This document shows positions 34,267 to 44,460 of a stretch of DNA of 64,000 nt, piece by piece. The notes beneath the pieces are model-generated. The model was not told the origin of the DNA, did no database searches, and saw only the letters and a program-made list of their open reading frames with translations. The stretch is from Burkholderiales bacterium 67-32 (GTDB lineage Bacteria; Pseudomonadota; Gammaproteobacteria; Burkholderiales; Burkholderiaceae_B). Within the stretch, counting starts at the first letter, position 1. Every line of letters begins with the position of its first letter. The stretch covers positions 42,385 to 106,384 of the forward strand of contig MKUP01000007.1 of assembly GCA_001898625.1 (NCBI GenBank), written 5' to 3'. The translations under genes were made by a program, and so were the position numbers.

Positions 34267-35616
34267 TCAGCGGTGCGCGGGAACCAGCGCCTCGCCGCCT
34301 TCCAGGTCCGCTTCGATCCGCTGGGCGCCCGCTGCGCTCAGGGCCTGGTCCAGGCGGTCTTTGTCCAACTCGCCTTCCCAGCGGGCCACGACGACGCTGG
34401 CCACCGCGTTGCCCACCAGGTTGGTCAGCGCGCGGCATTCGGACATGAAGCGGTCGATGCCCAGGATCAGCGCCATGCCGGCCACCGGCACCGAGGGCAC
34501 GACCGACAGTGTCGCGGCCAGGGTGATGAAGCCCGCGCCGGTGATGCCCGCCGCGCCCTTGGAGCTGAGCATCGCGACGAGCAGCAGCAGGATCTGGTCC
34601 ACCAGCGACAGGTGGATGTCGGTGGCCTGGGCGATGAACAGGGCCGCCAGGGTCATGTAGATGTTGGTGCCGTCCAGGTTGAAGGAATAGCCGGTGGGAA
34701 TGACCAGGCCGACCACGGGCTTGGAGCAGCCGGCGCGTTCCATCTTCTCCATGAGCGTGGGCAGGGCCGCCTCGGACGAACTGGTGCCCAGCACCAGCAG
34801 CAGTTCCTCGCGGATGTAGCGGATCAGCTTCAGGATGGAAAAGCCGTTGTAGCGGGCCACGGCGCCCAGCACGACGAGCACGAACAGCAGCGAGGTCAGG
34901 TAGAAGGTGCCGACCAGCAGCGCCAGGTTGGCGATGGAGCCGATGCCGTACTTGCCGATGGTGAACGCCATGGCCCCGAAGGCGCCGATGGGCGCGGCCT
35001 TCATCAGGATGGCGACCAGCCTGAAGAAGGCCGACGAGATGGATTGCAGGAAATTCAGGACCGGCGCGCCCTTGTCGCCCACGGCGCCCAGCGAGATGCC
35101 GAACAGCACGGAGAAGAACAGCACCTGGAGGATGTCGCCGCTGGCGAAGGCGCTGACCACCGTGTCCGGGATGATGTTCATCAGGAAACCGACCAGGGTC
35201 TGGTCATGGGCCTTGGCCGAGTACGAGGCTACGGCCTTCGCGTCCAGCGTGGCGGGGTCGATGTGCAGGCCGGTGCCCGGATGCACGACGTTGGCCACGA
35301 TCATGCCGATGATGAGAGCCAGCGTGGAAAAGGTCAGGAAATAGATCATGGCCTTGCCCACGACGCGACCCACTTTTTGCAGGTCCCGCATGCCGGCGAT
35401 GCCGGTCGTGACCGTCAGGAAGATGACCGGCGCGATGATCATCTTCACCAGCTTGATGAAGGCATCGCCCAGGGGTTTCATCGATTCCCCGATCTGGGGA
35501 TGGAAGTGGCCGAGCAGGATGCCGACCGTGATGGCGAACAGCACCTGCACGTACAGGATCTGGTAGAACTTCTTCTTGCGCACGGGCGCCTGCGCCGTGC
35601 CGGGTATGTCGATCAT
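34267..35616 (-). CDS. dctA: C4-dicarboxylate:cation symporter DctA
   Basis: An inner-membrane secondary transporter of 449 residues for succinate, fumarate and malate, DAACS family. Visible features are [20 protein letters not shown] (TM1), [19 protein letters not shown], the serine-rich re-entrant motif [17 protein letters not shown], and [21 protein letters not shown] chose the ATG at 35616 with GAAGGGGAC upstream. The gene is divergent from dctBD and carries a near-consensus sigma-54 promoter, so it should be induced by dicarboxylates through DctB and DctD. Confidence 0.96.
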   Translation of the reverse strand: MIDIPGTAQAPVRKKKFYQILYVQVLFAITVGILLGHFHPQIGESMKPLGDAFIKLVKMIIAPVIFLTVTTGIAGMRDLQKVGRVVGKAMIYFLTFSTLALIIGMIVANVVHPGTGLHIDPATLDAKAVASYSAKAHDQTLVGFLMNIIPDTVVSAFASGDILQVLFFSVLFGISLGAVGDKGAPVLNFLQSISSAFFRLVAILMKAAPIGAFGAMAFTIGKYGIGSIANLALLVGTFYLTSLLFVLVVLGAVARYNGFSILKLIRYIREELLLVLGTSSSEAALPTLMEKMERAGCSKPVVGLVIPTGYSFNLDGTNIYMTLAALFIAQATDIHLSLVDQILLLLVAMLSSKGAAGITGAGFITLAATLSVVPSVPVAGMALILGIDRFMSECRALTNLVGNAVASVVVARWEGELDKDRLDQALSAAGAQRIEADLEGGEALVPAHR

Positions 35617-35721
35617 CGGGATGTCCCCTTCCAGTGGCTGGTTGCCTGCCGCGACGTGGCGGAGGCGAGGCCTCGTTTTCAACGGTTGCCGAGCTCGCGA
35701 GAGCATCGTTGACGCCCCTTA

Positions 35722-35737
35722 TGCAATCGGCATGCCC
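35722..35737 (-). promoter_or_regulatory. Sigma-54 (-24/-12) promoter of dctA
   Basis: Read on the minus strand the element is GGGCATGCCGATTGCA. It has the invariant GG-N10-GC spacing and differs from the core GGCACG-N4-TTGC by one base. It lies about 100 bp upstream of the dctA start, giving a long leader. The divergent gene pair encodes DctB and DctD, and DctD carries the GAFTGA loop that contacts sigma-54. An upstream ACGAATTCGT palindrome (35755-35764) flanked by GTAAC repeats is a candidate activator site. Confidence 0.75.
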
Positions 35738-35883
35738 GCTTTGCGGCAGCGGTAACGAATTCGTAACTTGTTGATTCATATAGAGAATTCATTTCCAGAA
35801 AAGCGGCTTGTCCGGTTGCTTGTGCGGTTTTTCGCTCATGCTGAAAAATAGTGTGTGAAAATTCGCACATCACTTTCCTGTCC

Positions 35884-37758
35884 ATGGCCATGCCCCCCAT
35901 TTCCTTGCCCACCCCGGACGCCCGCCCCGCGCCGTCGTCCTTCCGGGTTCCCGGCCATGGCCGGGCATGGGCCTGTTTCGTCCTGATCGGCGCCGCGCTG
36001 CTGGCGGCCGCGCTGTGGGCGGCGGGAGGCATCGGCCGCGAGCAGGCCTACGCGGAAGTCGCGGCGGCGGCGCGCAACGCGGCGGCGCTCAAGGTCGCGC
36101 TGCTGACCGCCGAACTCGACAAGCAGCGCTCGCTGCCCTTCGTCCTGGCGCAGGACTCCGAGGTCCGGACGGCGTTGGCCACCGGCGACCCGGCGCGCTA
36201 TGGCGCGCTGAATCTCAAGTTCGAGGCGCTGAGCCGGGATACCGGCGCCGCCGTCATCTACCTGCTCGATCCGCGCGGCGTGGGCGTGGCCGCCAGCAAC
36301 TGGAACCAGCCCACCAGCTTCGTGGGATCGGACTATGCGTTCAGGCCCTATTTCCAGGGGGCGGCGCACGCCGGCCAGGCGGAGTATTTCGCGCTCGGCA
36401 ACGTCAGCAACCACCCCGGCCTGTACCTGAGCCGGCAACTGGAGCAGGACGGCCGGACGCTGGGGGTGGTGGTCGTGAAAGTGGAGTTCGACGGTGTCGA
36501 GGCCGGCTGGCGGCGCTTTCCGGACCCGGTGTTCGTGACCGACGAGCATGGCGTCGTGCTGCTGTCGTCGCAGGACGACTGGCGCTTCCAGGTCTACGGC
36601 GCCCTGTCGGCGGCGCAGCGGGACGCGCTGCGGACCAGCCTGCAGTTCGGTGATGCGCCGCTGGCGCCGCTACCGCTGCAGGCGGCCCCGGTACGCGAGG
36701 GGCAGGTGTTGGCGAGCCTGCCCGGGCGGGCTGAACAGGAATACGTGCATGTGCAGGAACCGGTTCCCGGCACGCCGTGGCAGTTCCATCTGCTGGGCGC
36801 GACCCGCGAGGCCATGGCGCGCACGGCGGCATCGGCCCGCGTGGCCGCCGCGCTGCTGGTGCTGTGCGCCCTGTTCGCGGCGGGGATCTGGCTGCATCGC
36901 CGGCACCGCGCCCACGACCTCGTGCTGGTCCAGGCGGCCGCGCGCCAGGAGCTGGAGTCGCGCGTGGCGGCGCGCACGGGCGAGCTGCGAGCCGCCAACG
37001 ACCAGTTGCGGGCCGAGATGGAGGACCGGCGCCGCGCCGAAGCCGAGCTGCACAAGCTGCAGGAAGAACTGGTGCAGGCCAACAAACTGGCCTTCCTGGG
37101 CCAGATCACCGCCGGCGTGGCGCACGAGATCAACCAGCCGGTCGCGGCGATCCGCAGCTATGCCGACAACTCGGCCGCCTACCTGGACCGCGGCAATGTC
37201 GAGCAGGCGCGCGGCAACATGGCGTCGATCGCCGCGCTCACCCAGCGTATAGGCGTCATCACCGACGAGCTGCGGACCTTCTCGCGCAAGTCCTCCGGCG
37301 CTTCCTCCGGCCCCGAGCCAGTGGCCGCCGTCATCGACGGCGCACTGACGCTGGTCGGTGCCCAGATGCGCCTGCACGGCATCGCGCTCGAACGCACCGG
37401 TATCGATGATGGCCTGGCGGTACGCGCCGAGCGCGTGCGTCTGGAACAGGTGCTGGTCAACCTCCTGCAGAACGCCATCGAGGCGCTGGAGCAGACGCCC
37501 GGCCCCCGCATATGGATACACGCCGCGCGTGACGCGGATCAGGTCGTCATCGAGGTCGGCGACAACGGTTCCGGCCTGCCCGACAGCGTCATGGCGGCCC
37601 TCTACACCCCCTTCGTCACCACCAAGCCGCGCGGCCTCGGGCTGGGGCTGGTCATCAGCCGCGACATCGTTGCCGAGTTCGGCGGCACGCTGTCCGTGCG
37701 GACCGGACCGGGGCGCGGGGCGTGTTTCATCATCCGTCTTCCCGAGGCTGCTTCGTGA
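35884..37758 (+). CDS. dctB: Sensor histidine kinase DctB
   Basis: A two-pass membrane sensor kinase of 624 residues that detects C4-dicarboxylates. TM1 (about 30-48) and TM2 (about 313-332) bracket a periplasmic double-Cache-like domain ([37 protein letters not shown]). A coiled linker follows, then the H-box [21 protein letters not shown]-box [14 protein letters not shown], and G-boxes DNGSGLP and [13 protein letters not shown] chose ATG 35884; a second ATG is two codons later and an upstream in-frame codon is less likely. It is coupled to dctD by overlapping stop and start. Confidence 0.93.
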   Translation: MAMPPISLPTPDARPAPSSFRVPGHGRAWACFVLIGAALLAAALWAAGGIGREQAYAEVAAAARNAAALKVALLTAELDKQRSLPFVLAQDSEVRTALATGDPARYGALNLKFEALSRDTGAAVIYLLDPRGVGVAASNWNQPTSFVGSDYAFRPYFQGAAHAGQAEYFALGNVSNHPGLYLSRQLEQDGRTLGVVVVKVEFDGVEAGWRRFPDPVFVTDEHGVVLLSSQDDWRFQVYGALSAAQRDALRTSLQFGDAPLAPLPLQAAPVREGQVLASLPGRAEQEYVHVQEPVPGTPWQFHLLGATREAMARTAASARVAAALLVLCALFAAGIWLHRRHRAHDLVLVQAAARQELESRVAARTGELRAANDQLRAEMEDRRRAEAELHKLQEELVQANKLAFLGQITAGVAHEINQPVAAIRSYADNSAAYLDRGNVEQARGNMASIAALTQRIGVITDELRTFSRKSSGASSGPEPVAAVIDGALTLVGAQMRLHGIALERTGIDDGLAVRAERVRLEQVLVNLLQNAIEALEQTPGPRIWIHAARDADQVVIEVGDNGSGLPDSVMAALYTPFVTTKPRGLGLGLVISRDIVAEFGGTLSVRTGPGRGACFIIRLPEAAS

Positions 37759-39131
37759 ACGCTTCCTTTCCCATCGCTTCCATGTCCTCCGACGCCGTCG
37801 ACCGCGTGCTGTTCGTCGACGACGATCCCGCCATGCGGGAGTCCAACCGGCAAACCCTGGAACTGGCCGGCTTCCGCGTCGAGACCGCCGCCTCGGCCGC
37901 CGAGGCGCTGGAGCGAATGTCGGCCGATTTCGAGGGCGTCGTCGTCACGGACGTACGCATGCCGGTGGTCGATGGCCTGGAGCTGTTCCGGCGGCTGCGC
38001 GAACGAGACCCGGACCTGCCCGTCATCCTGATCACGGGCCATGGCGACGTCGACATGGCGGTGGCCGCCATGCACGAGGGCGCCTACGACTTCCTGGCCA
38101 AGCCCTATCCGGCCGAGCGGCTGGCCACGGCGGCCCGCAATGCGCTGGACAAGCGGCGCCTGGTGCTGGACAACCGCCGGTTGAAGCGGCTGGCCCGCGA
38201 CGCGGGCGAGAGCCTGCCGCTGATCGGCGAGGCGCCGGCCATGCAGCGCTTGCGCAAGACGCTCAGCCATCTGGCCAGCGCCGACGTCGACGTCCTGGTG
38301 CTGGGCGAGACCGGCGCGGGCAAGGAGGTGGTGGCCCAGGCCCTGCACGCCTGGGGCGCGCGCCATGGGCAGCCTTTCGTCGGACTCAATTGCGGCGCCT
38401 TGCCGGACACGGTCATCGAGAGCGAGCTGTTCGGCCACGAGGCCGGCGCGTTCACCGGCGCCCAGCGCCGCCGTGTCGGGCGCATCGAGCATTCCAGCGG
38501 CGGGACGCTGTTCCTGGACGAGATCGAAAGCATGCCGCTGGCGGCGCAGATCAAGCTGTTGCGGGTGCTGGAGACGCGCGAGGTCTCGCCGCTGGGGACC
38601 AACGAGGTCCGTCCGGTGGACCTGCGCGTGGTGGCGGCCACCAAGACCGACCTGAGCGATCCGGCGCAGCGCGGCCAGTTCCGGGCCGACCTGTTCCATC
38701 GCCTGAACGTGGTGACCGTCCGCATTCCGCCCCTGCGCGAACGCCGCGACGACATTCCGCTGCTGTTTTCCTACTTCGTTTCCCGTGCGGCGGCCCGCTT
38801 CAAGATCGACCCGCCCGCGATCACGCCGGCGGTGCGCCAGCATCTGCGGTCCCACGCCTGGCCCGGCAACGTCAGGGAACTGATGCACTACGCCGAACGC
38901 GTGGTGCTGGGAGTGGAGGAGACGGCGCCCGAGGCGCCGGAGACCGAAGCGACGCTGCCGCAGCGCCTGGAGCGCTACGAGGCCGACCTGATCCGGGAAG
39001 CGCTGGCGCGCCACCAGGGCGACATCAAGGCCACCCTGCAAACCCTGGGCATTCCGCGCAAGACTTTCTACGACAAGCTGCAACGCCACGGCATAGACCG
39101 AGGTGTGTATCTGATCCCCCCTACGCGCTGA
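37755..39131 (+). CDS. dctD: Sigma-54 response regulator DctD
   Basis: An NtrC-family activator of 458 residues from the GTG at 37755, which overlaps the dctB stop (GTGA) and has GAGG upstream. The receiver domain has [12 protein letters not shown] and phospho-Asp in [15 protein letters not shown]. The AAA+ domain has Walker A GETGAGKE, the sigma-54-contacting GAFTGA, and Walker [10 protein letters not shown]. The Fis-type HTH includes [20 protein letters not shown]. It should activate the divergent dctA. The last residues (LIPPTR) and the TGA stop are encoded inside the intergenic repeat that starts at about 39113, so the original C-terminus seems to have been replaced. Confidence 0.94.
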   Translation: MNASFPIASMSSDAVDRVLFVDDDPAMRESNRQTLELAGFRVETAASAAEALERMSADFEGVVVTDVRMPVVDGLELFRRLRERDPDLPVILITGHGDVDMAVAAMHEGAYDFLAKPYPAERLATAARNALDKRRLVLDNRRLKRLARDAGESLPLIGEAPAMQRLRKTLSHLASADVDVLVLGETGAGKEVVAQALHAWGARHGQPFVGLNCGALPDTVIESELFGHEAGAFTGAQRRRVGRIEHSSGGTLFLDEIESMPLAAQIKLLRVLETREVSPLGTNEVRPVDLRVVAATKTDLSDPAQRGQFRADLFHRLNVVTVRIPPLRERRDDIPLLFSYFVSRAAARFKIDPPAITPAVRQHLRSHAWPGNVRELMHYAERVVLGVEETAPEAPETEATLPQRLERYEADLIREALARHQGDIKATLQTLGIPRKTFYDKLQRHGIDRGVYLIPPTR

Positions 39132-39345
39132 GGGGAAGCCCACCCCCTACGCCCTTCGGGCGCCCCCTCAAGGGGGCGGCGCTGGCGGCCCGGCAAAGCC
39201 GGATCCGCGGCGCCCTGGATCAAAGCAAGCATGCGGTGCCCCGCACCGAGAACTACGATACAGACCACGACACGGTGGATCCGGCTCTGCCGGTCCACCG
39301 CCGTCGGCCCCCTGGGGGGCGCGCGTCAGCGCGTAGGGGGGGGTC
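39113..39345. repeat. Composite inverted intergenic repeat, copy R2 (arm B ... core ... arm A inverted)
   Basis: A second copy of the element at 4488-4747 lies between convergent dctD and fabI. A short duplicate of the arm A tip (CCCCCTACGCGCTGA, from 39116) is followed by an arm B with CACCCCCTACGCCCTTCGGG, CCCCCTCAAGGGGG and CCGGCAAAGCCGGATCCGCG. The inverted arm A occupies about 39275-39345 (GGTGGACCGGCAGAGCCGG when read on the minus strand). The core of about 65 bp is unrelated to that of copy R1. It supplies the dctD stop codon and touches the fabI stop codon (39344-39346). A bidirectional terminator role is likely. Confidence 0.8.
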
Positions 39346-40138
39346 ACCCTATACCGGGGACGACGGTGGAGAAGCCGGCGTCGACATGCGTGACTTCGCC
39401 GGTTACGCCGGCGGCCAGGTCCGACAGCAGGAAGGCGGCGACGTTGCCGACGTCGTCGATGGTGACGTTGCGGCGCAGCGGGGCGAAGGTCTCGACGAAG
39501 TTCAGGATTTTCGAGAAATCCTTGATGCCGGCGGCCGCCAGGGTCTTGATGGGGCCGGCCGAGATGGCGTTGGCGCGGATGCCCTTGGGGCCCAGCGACG
39601 TCGCCAGGTAGCGGGTGGCGGCTTCCAGCGCGGCCTTGGCCACGCCCATGGTGTTGTAGTTGTCGACCACGCGCTCGGCGCCCAGGTAGCTGAGCGTCAA
39701 CACCGCGCCCGTGCCGTTGCCTTCCGGCCCCTGCAGCAGGGGCAGGGCGGCCTTGGCCAGGGCGGGGAAGCTGTAGGCCGAGATGTCGTGCGCGATGCGG
39801 AAGCTTTCGCGCGACAGGCCGTCTAGGAAGTCGCCGGCGATGGCTTCGCGCGGTGCGAAGCCGATGGCGTGAACCACGCCGTCGAGCTTGGTCCAGGTCT
39901 TGCCCAGGTCGGCGAACACGGCCTCGATTTGTGCGTCGTCGGCGACGTCGCACGGAAAGATGAGCTGGCTGTCGAACTCGGCGGCGAATTCGGTGATGCG
40001 ATCCTTGAAGCGGTCGCCCACATAGGTGAAGGCAAGCTCCGCGCCTTCGCGGCGGCAGGCCTTGGCGATGCCATAGGCGATGGAGCGATTGGACAGCACC
40101 CCGGTGACCAGGATGCGTTTACCGGCGAGAAAGCCCAT
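39344..40138 (-). CDS. fabI: Enoyl-[acyl-carrier-protein] reductase FabI
   Basis: The NADH-dependent SDR enzyme for the last reduction of the fatty-acid elongation cycle, 264 residues. Visible are the nucleotide-binding start [39 protein letters not shown], and the catalytic Tyr-x6-Lys in [20 protein letters not shown], followed by [17 protein letters not shown]. This is the classical FabI form and the target of triclosan-type inhibitors. It is flanked on both sides by intergenic repeats and is probably monocistronic. Confidence 0.97.
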   Translation of the reverse strand: MGFLAGKRILVTGVLSNRSIAYGIAKACRREGAELAFTYVGDRFKDRITEFAAEFDSQLIFPCDVADDAQIEAVFADLGKTWTKLDGVVHAIGFAPREAIAGDFLDGLSRESFRIAHDISAYSFPALAKAALPLLQGPEGNGTGAVLTLSYLGAERVVDNYNTMGVAKAALEAATRYLATSLGPKGIRANAISAGPIKTLAAAGIKDFSKILNFVETFAPLRRNVTIDDVGNVAAFLLSDLAAGVTGEVTHVDAGFSTVVPGIG

Positions 40139-40164
40139 GTCGAGGGTCCCTGTAAAAAGAATGT

Positions 40165-40240
40165 ACCCCCCTGCGCGCTGCGCGCGCCCCCCAGGGGCGG
40201 CACTGGTGGACCGGCGGAGCCGGATCCACGGTGCCCGGGC
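40165..40240. repeat. Solo arm A copy of the intergenic repeat (R3)
   Basis: A single arm A sits between the fabI start and the mltD stop, both leftward genes. It carries CCCCCTGCGCGCTGCGCGCG, CCCCCCAGGGGCGG and GGTGGACCGGCGGAGCCGG. No inverted partner or arm B is seen. It lies just past the mltD stop in the direction of mltD transcription, again a 3'-end position. Confidence 0.75.
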
Positions 40241-40279
40241 AACTGCCTGGGGGCTGGTGGGGGCGTGGGAGGTGCGAGT

Positions 40280-41791
40280 TTACTGGATCTTCAGCGTACG
40301 GCCGACGGGGATGGCGGAGCCTTTGATGCGGTTCAGGGTGCGCAGGCGGTCCACCGAGGTGTCGTATTGGCGGGCGATGGAGCTGAGGGTGTCGCCCTTG
40401 CGGACCTTGTACGTCCGTACCTGGACGGTCTTCTTGGCGCGGCTGTTGCTCGACACGGGGGTGATGCCGGCGCTGGCGACCAGGGTGGGTTCGGCCTGGC
40501 GGCTGGTGGGCACCATGAGGATGTCGCCGGAGCCGATGCGCGAGCGGGTGCCCAGGCCGTTGGCCTTGCGCAGCGTGGCGACCGAGGTGCCGTATTTGCG
40601 GGCGACGGTGGTCAGGGTTTCGCCGCGGGCCAGTTCATGCGTGTGCCAGGACGACAGCGAACCGCTGTAGGCGCGCAGGTTGGCCTCGAAGATGCCGATG
40701 CGGTCGGCCGGCAGCAGCAGCGTGGGCTCGTGGCTGCCCAGGATCACGCCGCGGTTGAACGACGGGTTGAGCGCCTTGAATTCGTCGAGCGGCATCTCGG
40801 CCAGCTGGGCGGCCAGCTTCACGTCGATGTTGCGGCTCTTGGTGATGGTGACGAAGTAGGGCTGGTTGTCGATCGACGGCAGCGCGATGTTGTAGGCGGC
40901 CGGATTGGAGATGATGTTCTTGATCGCCTGCAGCTTGGGGATGTAATTGCGCGTTTCGTCCGGCATGTCGAGCGACAGGTAGTCGGTCGGCTGGCTGCGC
41001 GCCGTGTTCTTGTCGATGGCGCGCTTGACCGAGCCTTCGCCCCAGTTGTAGGAGGCCAGCGCCAGGTGCCAGTCGCCGTGGAAGTCGAACAGGTATTGCA
41101 GGTAGTCCAGCGCCGCGCGGGTCGAGGCGATGGGGTCGCGCCGCTCGTCGCGCCACCAGTCCTGCTTCAGGTTGAAGCCGCGGCCGGTGGTGGGGATGAA
41201 CTGCCACAGGCCCGACGCCTGCGAGCGCGACAGCGCCCAGGGGTCGTACGAGCTTTCCACGAAGGGCAGGAGCGCCAGTTCGGTCGGCATGCCGCGCTGG
41301 TCGATCTCTTCGACGATGTAATAGAGATACTTGCCGGCGCGTTCGGCCGTCCGCTGGATGTAGTCCGGGCGCGAGGCGTAGAAGTTCTCCCACTCCTTGA
41401 CCAGCGGCGTGTCGATGTTGGGCACGGCGTAGCCGCGCCGGATGCGGGTCCAGATATCGGCCGGCTGCACGGTCAGGTCGACCATGCGCGGCTCCAGGCC
41501 GTCATCGGGCGTGTGCAGGCTCAGGGGCGCGTCGATGCGCCGGCCGACAGGGCGGGATGCCTGGGAGATTCGTGGGGAGGAAGAAAAGCCGGCGGGGTTG
41601 GCGGTGCTGGCGGAGGCGGCGGCGGTCGCCACCCCTTGCATGTCTTCGCCGGTTGCCGCGGGGCGTTCCATCGAAGCGCAGCCCGCCAGGACCATCACGC
41701 ACCCGGCGATCAGGATTTTGTACAGGGAGGCTGGACGACCATCGCGGACGCCCGCCCGCAGATTCCAGACGCCGCGGGGGCGCAATAGCAT
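40280..41791 (-). CDS. mltD: Membrane-bound lytic murein transglycosylase D
   Basis: A lipoprotein of about 503 residues that cleaves peptidoglycan to 1,6-anhydro products. The lipobox is LAGC after SLYKILIAGCVMV. The SLT domain carries the catalytic Glu in ALLPFVESSYDPWALSRS and the downstream GLWQFIPTTGR and ASYNWGEGSVKRA motifs. Two C-terminal LysM domains bind glycan (LARGETLTTVARKYGTSVAT and VRKGDTLSSIARQYDTS). I chose ATG 41791, which has AAGGACAC upstream; an in-frame ATG at 41812 is possible. It follows gloB on the same strand, the same neighbour as in E. coli. Confidence 0.93.
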   Translation of the reverse strand: MLLRPRGVWNLRAGVRDGRPASLYKILIAGCVMVLAGCASMERPAATGEDMQGVATAAASASTANPAGFSSSPRISQASRPVGRRIDAPLSLHTPDDGLEPRMVDLTVQPADIWTRIRRGYAVPNIDTPLVKEWENFYASRPDYIQRTAERAGKYLYYIVEEIDQRGMPTELALLPFVESSYDPWALSRSQASGLWQFIPTTGRGFNLKQDWWRDERRDPIASTRAALDYLQYLFDFHGDWHLALASYNWGEGSVKRAIDKNTARSQPTDYLSLDMPDETRNYIPKLQAIKNIISNPAAYNIALPSIDNQPYFVTITKSRNIDVKLAAQLAEMPLDEFKALNPSFNRGVILGSHEPTLLLPADRIGIFEANLRAYSGSLSSWHTHELARGETLTTVARKYGTSVATLRKANGLGTRSRIGSGDILMVPTSRQAEPTLVASAGITPVSSNSRAKKTVQVRTYKVRKGDTLSSIARQYDTSVDRLRTLNRIKGSAIPVGRTLKIQ

Positions 41792-41818
41792 GTTTCGTGT
41801 CCTTGACCACATGCTTCG

Positions 41819-41848
41819 CTGGGCCTCGTCCCGAAGGACGGGGCCCAG
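41819..41848. other. Stable hairpin in the mltD leader
   Basis: CTGGGCCTCGTCC (41819-41831), a CGAA tetraloop and GGACGGGGCCCAG (41836-41848) form a 13-bp stem with one mismatch. It lies in the 246-bp gap between gloB and mltD, just before the mltD start. No T-run follows on either strand, so it is not an ordinary intrinsic terminator. It could be an RNA-processing or attenuating structure. Confidence 0.4.
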
Positions 41849-42037
41849 CGAGGCAGTTTCAATTTGGAGCCGCGGGGGTCCCGGAAAGGGGCAGGGCCCC
41901 GGCTTGGGGACCGGCGCGACTCACGGTGCATTTAGCGCGGCATAGTACGAATCGAGAATGGTTTCCGTCAACCCGCTTTACAAATTCGAAGCTTTTGGCG
42001 GGCATTGCGCGCAAATCGGGGCAAGATGCGGCGTGCT

Positions 42038-42874
42038 CTACCGGAAGTCGTTTTTCCATTCGCGCAGCGCGGCGAAAACCTCGACGGCATCGGCCAGCGG
42101 CCTGCCGGCATGGGCCGCCGCGGCCGCCGCGACCTCGGGAACGGCGGTGCGCAGGAAGGGGTTGACTTGGCGTTCCAGATCCAGCGTGGTGGGGACCGTG
42201 GGCTGCGATTGCTCGCGCAGGTGGCGCGCCTGCTGGTGCCATACCTGCAGCGCTGCGTTGTCGGGTTCGACGGCGGTGGCCCAGGCCAGGTTGGACAAGG
42301 TGTATTCGTGCGCGCAGTAGATGCGCGTCCTGGCGGGCAGGGCGGCCAGCTTGTCCAGCGAAGCCTTCATCTGCTGCGGCGTGCCCTCGAACAGGCGGCC
42401 GCATCCCGAGGCGAACAGCGTGTCGCCGCAGAACACCAGCGGTTCGACGCCCGCCGCGCGGCCGGCATACGCGATGTGGCCGGCGGTATGCCCTGGCACG
42501 TCCAGCACTTCCAGGTCCAGATCCAGTTCGGGCAGGGCGACCCGGTCGCCCTGGGCGAGGCGGCGGTCGCAGTGGGGCAGTTTCTCGCCCGCGGGACCGA
42601 ATACCGTGGCGCCGGTGCGTTCGACCAGTTCCAGGACACCGCCGACATGGTCCTTGTGGTGGTGAGTCAGTAGAATGGCACGAAGCTGGAGGCGCTGCTG
42701 CTGCAGCGAGGCCAGGACCGGCGCGGCGTCGCCGGGGTCCACCACGGCCGCCAGCGTGCCCTGCCGGATCAACCACAGGTAGTTGTCATTGAAGGCGGGA
42801 ATGCCGGTTATGCCGGCCGCCGGGCCGGCATCTTGCGGGCCGGCCGATCGTTTGCTTCCTTTCGAGTCTTTCAT
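42038..42874 (-). CDS. gloB: Hydroxyacylglutathione hydrolase (glyoxalase II)
   Basis: A metallo-beta-lactamase-fold enzyme that hydrolyses S-lactoylglutathione in methylglyoxal detoxification. The metal motif is [10 protein letters not shown]; the next ligands are in [10 protein letters not shown] and [18 protein letters not shown], and the last His in [14 protein letters not shown]. From ATG 42874 the protein has 278 residues, with a roughly 20-residue extension ([18 protein letters not shown]) before the usual family start at [13 protein letters not shown]. No better start exists downstream. It is divergent from the methyltransferase gene with only 4 bp between start codons. Confidence 0.94.
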   Translation of the reverse strand: MKDSKGSKRSAGPQDAGPAAGITGIPAFNDNYLWLIRQGTLAAVVDPGDAAPVLASLQQQRLQLRAILLTHHHKDHVGGVLELVERTGATVFGPAGEKLPHCDRRLAQGDRVALPELDLDLEVLDVPGHTAGHIAYAGRAAGVEPLVFCGDTLFASGCGRLFEGTPQQMKASLDKLAALPARTRIYCAHEYTLSNLAWATAVEPDNAALQVWHQQARHLREQSQPTVPTTLDLERQVNPFLRTAVPEVAAAAAAHAGRPLADAVEVFAALREWKNDFR

Positions 42875-42878
42875 TCCG

Positions 42879-43667
42879 ATGCTGCCGTCTGACGTCCAGG
42901 ATTCTCCGATTGTAGAGCTTGCCGCGTGGCTGGCGACCGATCCCGGCCGCCACGCGCTCGCTTGGGAGCAGGCGCGGCTGGACGAGGCGGTGTCCGACGT
43001 ATTCGGCTTCCACGCCATGCAGGCCGGCCTGGCCGAACTGGACGGGCTGCGCGCCAACCGCATGCCCTTCAAGGGCTATGTCGCAGGCGCGATGCCGTCC
43101 GAGCCGCAGCGGGCGCGCTGGAACGCGTTCGTGGTGGCCGACCTGGAGGCCCTGCCGTTCGATTCGCAAAGCCTGGACCTGCTGGTCCTGCCCCACACGC
43201 TGGAGTGTTCGGACGATCCCCACCAGGTCCTGCGCGAGGCCGAACGGGTGCTGATTCCCGAAGGCCGCCTGGTGATCACCGGCTTCAACCCGTGGAGCCT
43301 GTGGGGCGCCGGCCGCCTGCTGGGCCGGCGCCGGTCCTTCCTACCGCCCGGCATCCAGCCGCTGTCCCCCGCGCGGATCAAGGACTGGCTCAAGCTGCTG
43401 TCGTTCGAAGTCGAGGGCGGCCGCTTCGGCATCTATGCGCCGCCCTGCCGCACCGAGAAATGGCTGCGCCGCTACGCCTTCATGGAAAGCGCCGGCGAGC
43501 GCTGGTGGCCGGTATGCGGCGGGCTGTACGTGGTGTCCGCGGTCAAGCGCACGGTGGGCATGCGGCTGATCGGCCCCGCGTGGAAAAAACAGAAGGCGCC
43601 GCGCCGGGCCGCGGTGGCCACGGCCCGGGAGGTCCATCTACGGTCCGGGCGCGAGCCCACGCGATAA
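42879..43667 (+). CDS. YafS-like class I SAM-dependent methyltransferase
   Basis: A 262-residue methyltransferase-fold protein like E. coli YafS, whose gene is also divergent from gloB. The central part has [20 protein letters not shown] and [20 protein letters not shown], followed by [20 protein letters not shown], typical motifs of the fold. The N-terminal part lacks a clear G-x-G-x-G SAM loop, as in this subfamily. The C-terminal 40 residues are strongly basic ([20 protein letters not shown]). Substrate is unknown. I chose ATG 42879 so that the start does not overlap gloB. Confidence 0.82.
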   Translation: MLPSDVQDSPIVELAAWLATDPGRHALAWEQARLDEAVSDVFGFHAMQAGLAELDGLRANRMPFKGYVAGAMPSEPQRARWNAFVVADLEALPFDSQSLDLLVLPHTLECSDDPHQVLREAERVLIPEGRLVITGFNPWSLWGAGRLLGRRRSFLPPGIQPLSPARIKDWLKLLSFEVEGGRFGIYAPPCRTEKWLRRYAFMESAGERWWPVCGGLYVVSAVKRTVGMRLIGPAWKKQKAPRRAAVATAREVHLRSGREPTR

Positions 43668-43682
43668 GCCGTCCGCCGGGCG

Positions 43683-44387
43683 TCAGGCGTCGAACAGGTT
43701 CTGCCGGATCTGCTGCAGGTGGCCCAGCAGGAGGTCGCGCGCCTGGACGGCGTCGCGGTCCTTCAAGGCCTCGACGATGGCGCGGTGCTGCCGCTGGTAC
43801 TGCGCCCGCCGCTCCGGCGTGAGCGAACGGCGCTTGAGGCGGCCCCATTCCCCCTGTTCGCGGACGCGGTTGGTCAGCTCCAGGATCTGCAGGAAGAACG
43901 AATTGTGGGTGGCTTCGGCGAATGACTTGTGGAGTTCGCCGTCCCAGTGCTCGAAGGCTTCGATGCTGGCGGCGATTTCCGATTCCTCCACGCATTGCTG
44001 CATGCGGGCGAAGTCGGCGGCGTTGGCGTTGCGCGCGATCAGGGCCGGCATCAGGGGCTCGATCAGCAGCCGCGCTTCCATGAGTTCGGCCGGGCTGGTG
44101 CTGACCTCGGGCGCGGGCGAGGGGCCGCCAGCCAGTGCCTGGGCGCCCTCGGCGACGAAGGTGCCGCTGCCCACGGACTGGATGATCAGGCCGCGGGTGC
44201 GCAGGTCGGCCAGCACCCGGCGCACCGACCCGCGCGAGATCGCGAAGCGCTGGCTCAGTTCGCGCTCGGGCGGCAGCTTGACGCCCACGTGCAGCCTGCC
44301 GCTGGATATCTCCCCCAACAGGTGGTGCATGAGCTCCTTGGCCCCGGGGGCGCGCGAAATGGGGCTGTGCGCTGCGGATTCGTCCAT
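43683..44387 (-). CDS. GntR/FadR-family transcriptional regulator
   Basis: A 234-residue FadR-subfamily regulator. The N-terminal winged helix (about 15-80) has GVKLPPERELSQRFAISRGS and VRRVLADLRTRGLI. The C-terminal FCD ligand domain (about 100-230) shows ARLLIEPLMPALIARNA and HKSFAEATHNSFFLQILE, including metal-coordinating-type His residues. It is divergent from an FAH-family gene across a 139-bp region with several CCAATTGG boxes, so it very likely represses both. The ligand may be the FAH enzyme's substrate. Confidence 0.92.
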   Translation of the reverse strand: MDESAAHSPISRAPGAKELMHHLLGEISSGRLHVGVKLPPERELSQRFAISRGSVRRVLADLRTRGLIIQSVGSGTFVAEGAQALAGGPSPAPEVSTSPAELMEARLLIEPLMPALIARNANAADFARMQQCVEESEIAASIEAFEHWDGELHKSFAEATHNSFFLQILELTNRVREQGEWGRLKRRSLTPERRAQYQRQHRAIVEALKDRDAVQARDLLLGHLQQIRQNLFDA

Positions 44388-44412
44388 GGTGGCTGTCCCT
44401 CGTTCTGCCGCT

Positions 44413-44441
44413 ACCTTAATTCAATGGTACCAATTGGTCAA
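44413..44441 (-). promoter_or_regulatory. Promoter of the GntR gene with overlapping palindromic operator
   Basis: On the minus strand TTGACC (44441-44436), a 17-bp spacer and TAAGGT (44418-44413) form a sigma-70 promoter. The perfect palindrome ACCAATTGGT (44429-44438) covers the -35 edge and spacer. This arrangement suits autorepression by the GntR protein. Confidence 0.6.
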
Positions 44442-44460
44442 ATAAAAGGGGGCCATATGC

